From NCBI GenBank assembly GCA_964398785.1, contig CAYNNQ010000047.1:1-15500 (forward strand): a stretch of 15,500 bases of DNA. Direction: 5' to 3'. The notes below the pieces were generated by a model. The model ran no database searches. It saw only the letters and a program-made list of their open reading frames with translations, and was not told where the DNA came from. Made by a program: the position numbers and the translations under genes. Below are positions 14,434-15,500 of the stretch, piece by piece. This DNA comes from CAYNNQ01 sp964398785. GTDB taxonomy: Bacteria; Desulfobacterota; Desulfovibrionia; Desulfovibrionales; Desulfonatronovibrionaceae. Numbering within the stretch: position 1 is the first letter of the stretch; each line of letters begins with the position of its first letter.

Positions 14434-15489
14434 CTAGCGCACGAGACTCTGATACAGCACATAATATTTATTGATATTACTCACGTAGCGCACCGTCTCC
14501 TGGCCGATATCACGTAAAGCCGCGAGTTCCACATTTCTAAACCACTTATTCGGATCAAGCCCCATTTTCTCGGCCCGGGCTCTAACCCTGCGTATCCTGG
14601 CCGGACCGGCATTATATGCTGCCAGAGCCAGGCGAACCCTGTCCCGTGGCCGAATGTCTTCCGTACTGAAATAGCGTTCACGGAGAAAATCAAGGTACTT
14701 TACCCCGGCATGGATATTATTTTCCACATCATAAACGTTTTCAACCCCAACCTTTGGATCCCTGGCAGTTGAAGGTCGGATCTGCATGAGGCCCACAGCC
14801 CCGGCCTGACTCCTGCTTGAATGGTCCAGACCGGACTCCTGAAAAGCAAGAGCCAGGATTAACAGCCAGTCAAACTCGTATTTATCGGCGTATTTGCGGA
14901 TGACATCCTTGTATTTGCGCAGTTTTTCCCATTTTTCCAGATCGGTGGGGTCCCTCAAGGCTGCGGCGTTTTTATAGTGCCGGCGAAAATAAATATTTCC
15001 AAGCAAGGTCCCTTGTTTGTGCGTTTGCAGGAACCGATTAAGACTTTCCTTGAGCTGCGGATTGTTCTTGCGGACCATCCAGGCGATCTCGCTCCCTTTG
15101 CGTAGCTGTACATCCTCATGCACCACGATGTTCGGAAGCACCCCTTTCCAGGCCTTGGCAAGATGGATGTCCGCGACCGTTATGTCCAATGCCCCGGAAT
15201 TCACCATTTCAAGGATACTTTCCGTTTCCAATTCTTCGCTCAATCTAACAATTTCCACTTTCTCTAGATCCTGATTTTGTAATTTCTCATTTAAGCCCTG
15301 CAGGCTTTGATAATAACTGCTACTCTCGCGTACAGCTACCTGCCTGCCGCTCAAATCGGATAAACCTTCGACGGAAACACCGTTTTTCCGGGTAATCACC
15401 ACCTCTGAAATTCCGCTTAGATACGGCTCGGTAAAATCGACCAGCTTGGGAGCATTACCCGTTTGTAAAAGGCCAAAATTCGGTTGCGT
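14434..15489 (-). CDS. MltF-like lytic transglycosylase, 5' end interrupted or incomplete
   Basis: Envelope enzyme that cleaves peptidoglycan glycan strands. The order is a solute-binding (SBP_bac_3-like) domain followed by an SLT/Slt70-type domain, as in MltF. Numbering from the first usable start (GTG 15402, 322 residues), the binding part runs to ~150 (ESILEMVNSGALDITVADIH). The SLT part (~165-300) has catalytic E189 in LAFQESGLD, GAVGLMQIRPSTA (201-213) and AAYNAGPARI. The frame stays open upstream to 15489 and encodes conserved-looking KLVDFTEPYLSGISE before GTG 15402, so that GTG is not the true start. In the same frame, TGA at 15490-15492 stops it. No other start (ATG/TTG) exists between. 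The gene is therefore frameshifted or nonsense-mutated, or the read has an error near 15490. The signal peptide and first lobe of the binding domain lie beyond the window. Confidence 0.78.
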   Translation of the reverse strand, partial: TQPNFGLLQTGNAPKLVDFTEPYLSGISEVVITRKNGVSVEGLSDLSGRQVAVRESSSYYQSLQGLNEKLQNQDLEKVEIVRLSEELETESILEMVNSGALDITVADIHLAKAWKGVLPNIVVHEDVQLRKGSEIAWMVRKNNPQLKESLNRFLQTHKQGTLLGNIYFRRHYKNAAALRDPTDLEKWEKLRKYKDVIRKYADKYEFDWLLILALAFQESGLDHSSRSQAGAVGLMQIRPSTARDPKVGVENVYDVENNIHAGVKYLDFLRERYFSTEDIRPRDRVRLALAAYNAGPARIRRVRARAEKMGLDPNKWFRNVELAALRDIGQETVRYVSNINKYYVLYQSLVR

Positions 15490-15500
15490 TCAAGGCAGGA

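Overview
The window looks like chromosomal DNA of an anaerobic, probably halophilic or marine deltaproteobacterium (Desulfobacterota, perhaps Desulfovibrionales/Desulfohalobiaceae). This is inferred from gene style only: a very long multi-PAS histidine kinase, a Ser/Thr kinase-AAA ATPase protein with a GGDEF tail, a DUF2007 protein, and choline-to-glycine-betaine genes. No marker gene fixes the taxonomy.

Layout. Positions 1-3294 (minus) hold the N-terminal 1098 residues of a hybrid-looking sensor kinase (six PAS, one GAF, HisKA, start of HATPase) that runs off the left edge. A small four-helix membrane protein follows (3535-3981, minus). From 4037 to 9736 lies a plus-strand osmoprotectant block. 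It has a GntR/FadR-type operator, a GntR/FadR regulator with a TTG start, choline dehydrogenase (betA), betaine aldehyde dehydrogenase (betB) and a ChoX/ProX-like choline or betaine binding protein. The block ends in a strong bidirectional terminator. The likely logic is that the regulator senses a ligand and controls choline uptake and its two-step oxidation to glycine betaine. No permease or ATPase partner of the binding protein is present here.

Facing it on the minus strand is a 787-residue Ser/Thr kinase-ATPase gene (9761-12124). Its last ~35 residues are the end of a GGDEF domain, which suggests a large internal deletion. Further right, all on the minus strand, are a DUF2007 protein (12526-12786), a MscS-like membrane protein without the usual beta domain (13213-13884), and an MltF-like lytic transglycosylase (14434 to about 15489) whose 5' end is interrupted by an in-frame TGA.

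The most striking unexplained structure is a family of six related intergenic elements (A-F; four full, about 110-134 bp, and two partial). Each full copy has a left end with CTGCAAAAA and a right-end palindrome GCCTGCAAAAA...TTTTTGCAGGC. They occur in both orientations. Three are flanked by different short direct repeats, as expected for target-site duplications of a MITE-like non-autonomous element. Two copies separate betA from betB and betB from the binding-protein gene, beside further strong hairpins just upstream of the ribosome binding sites.
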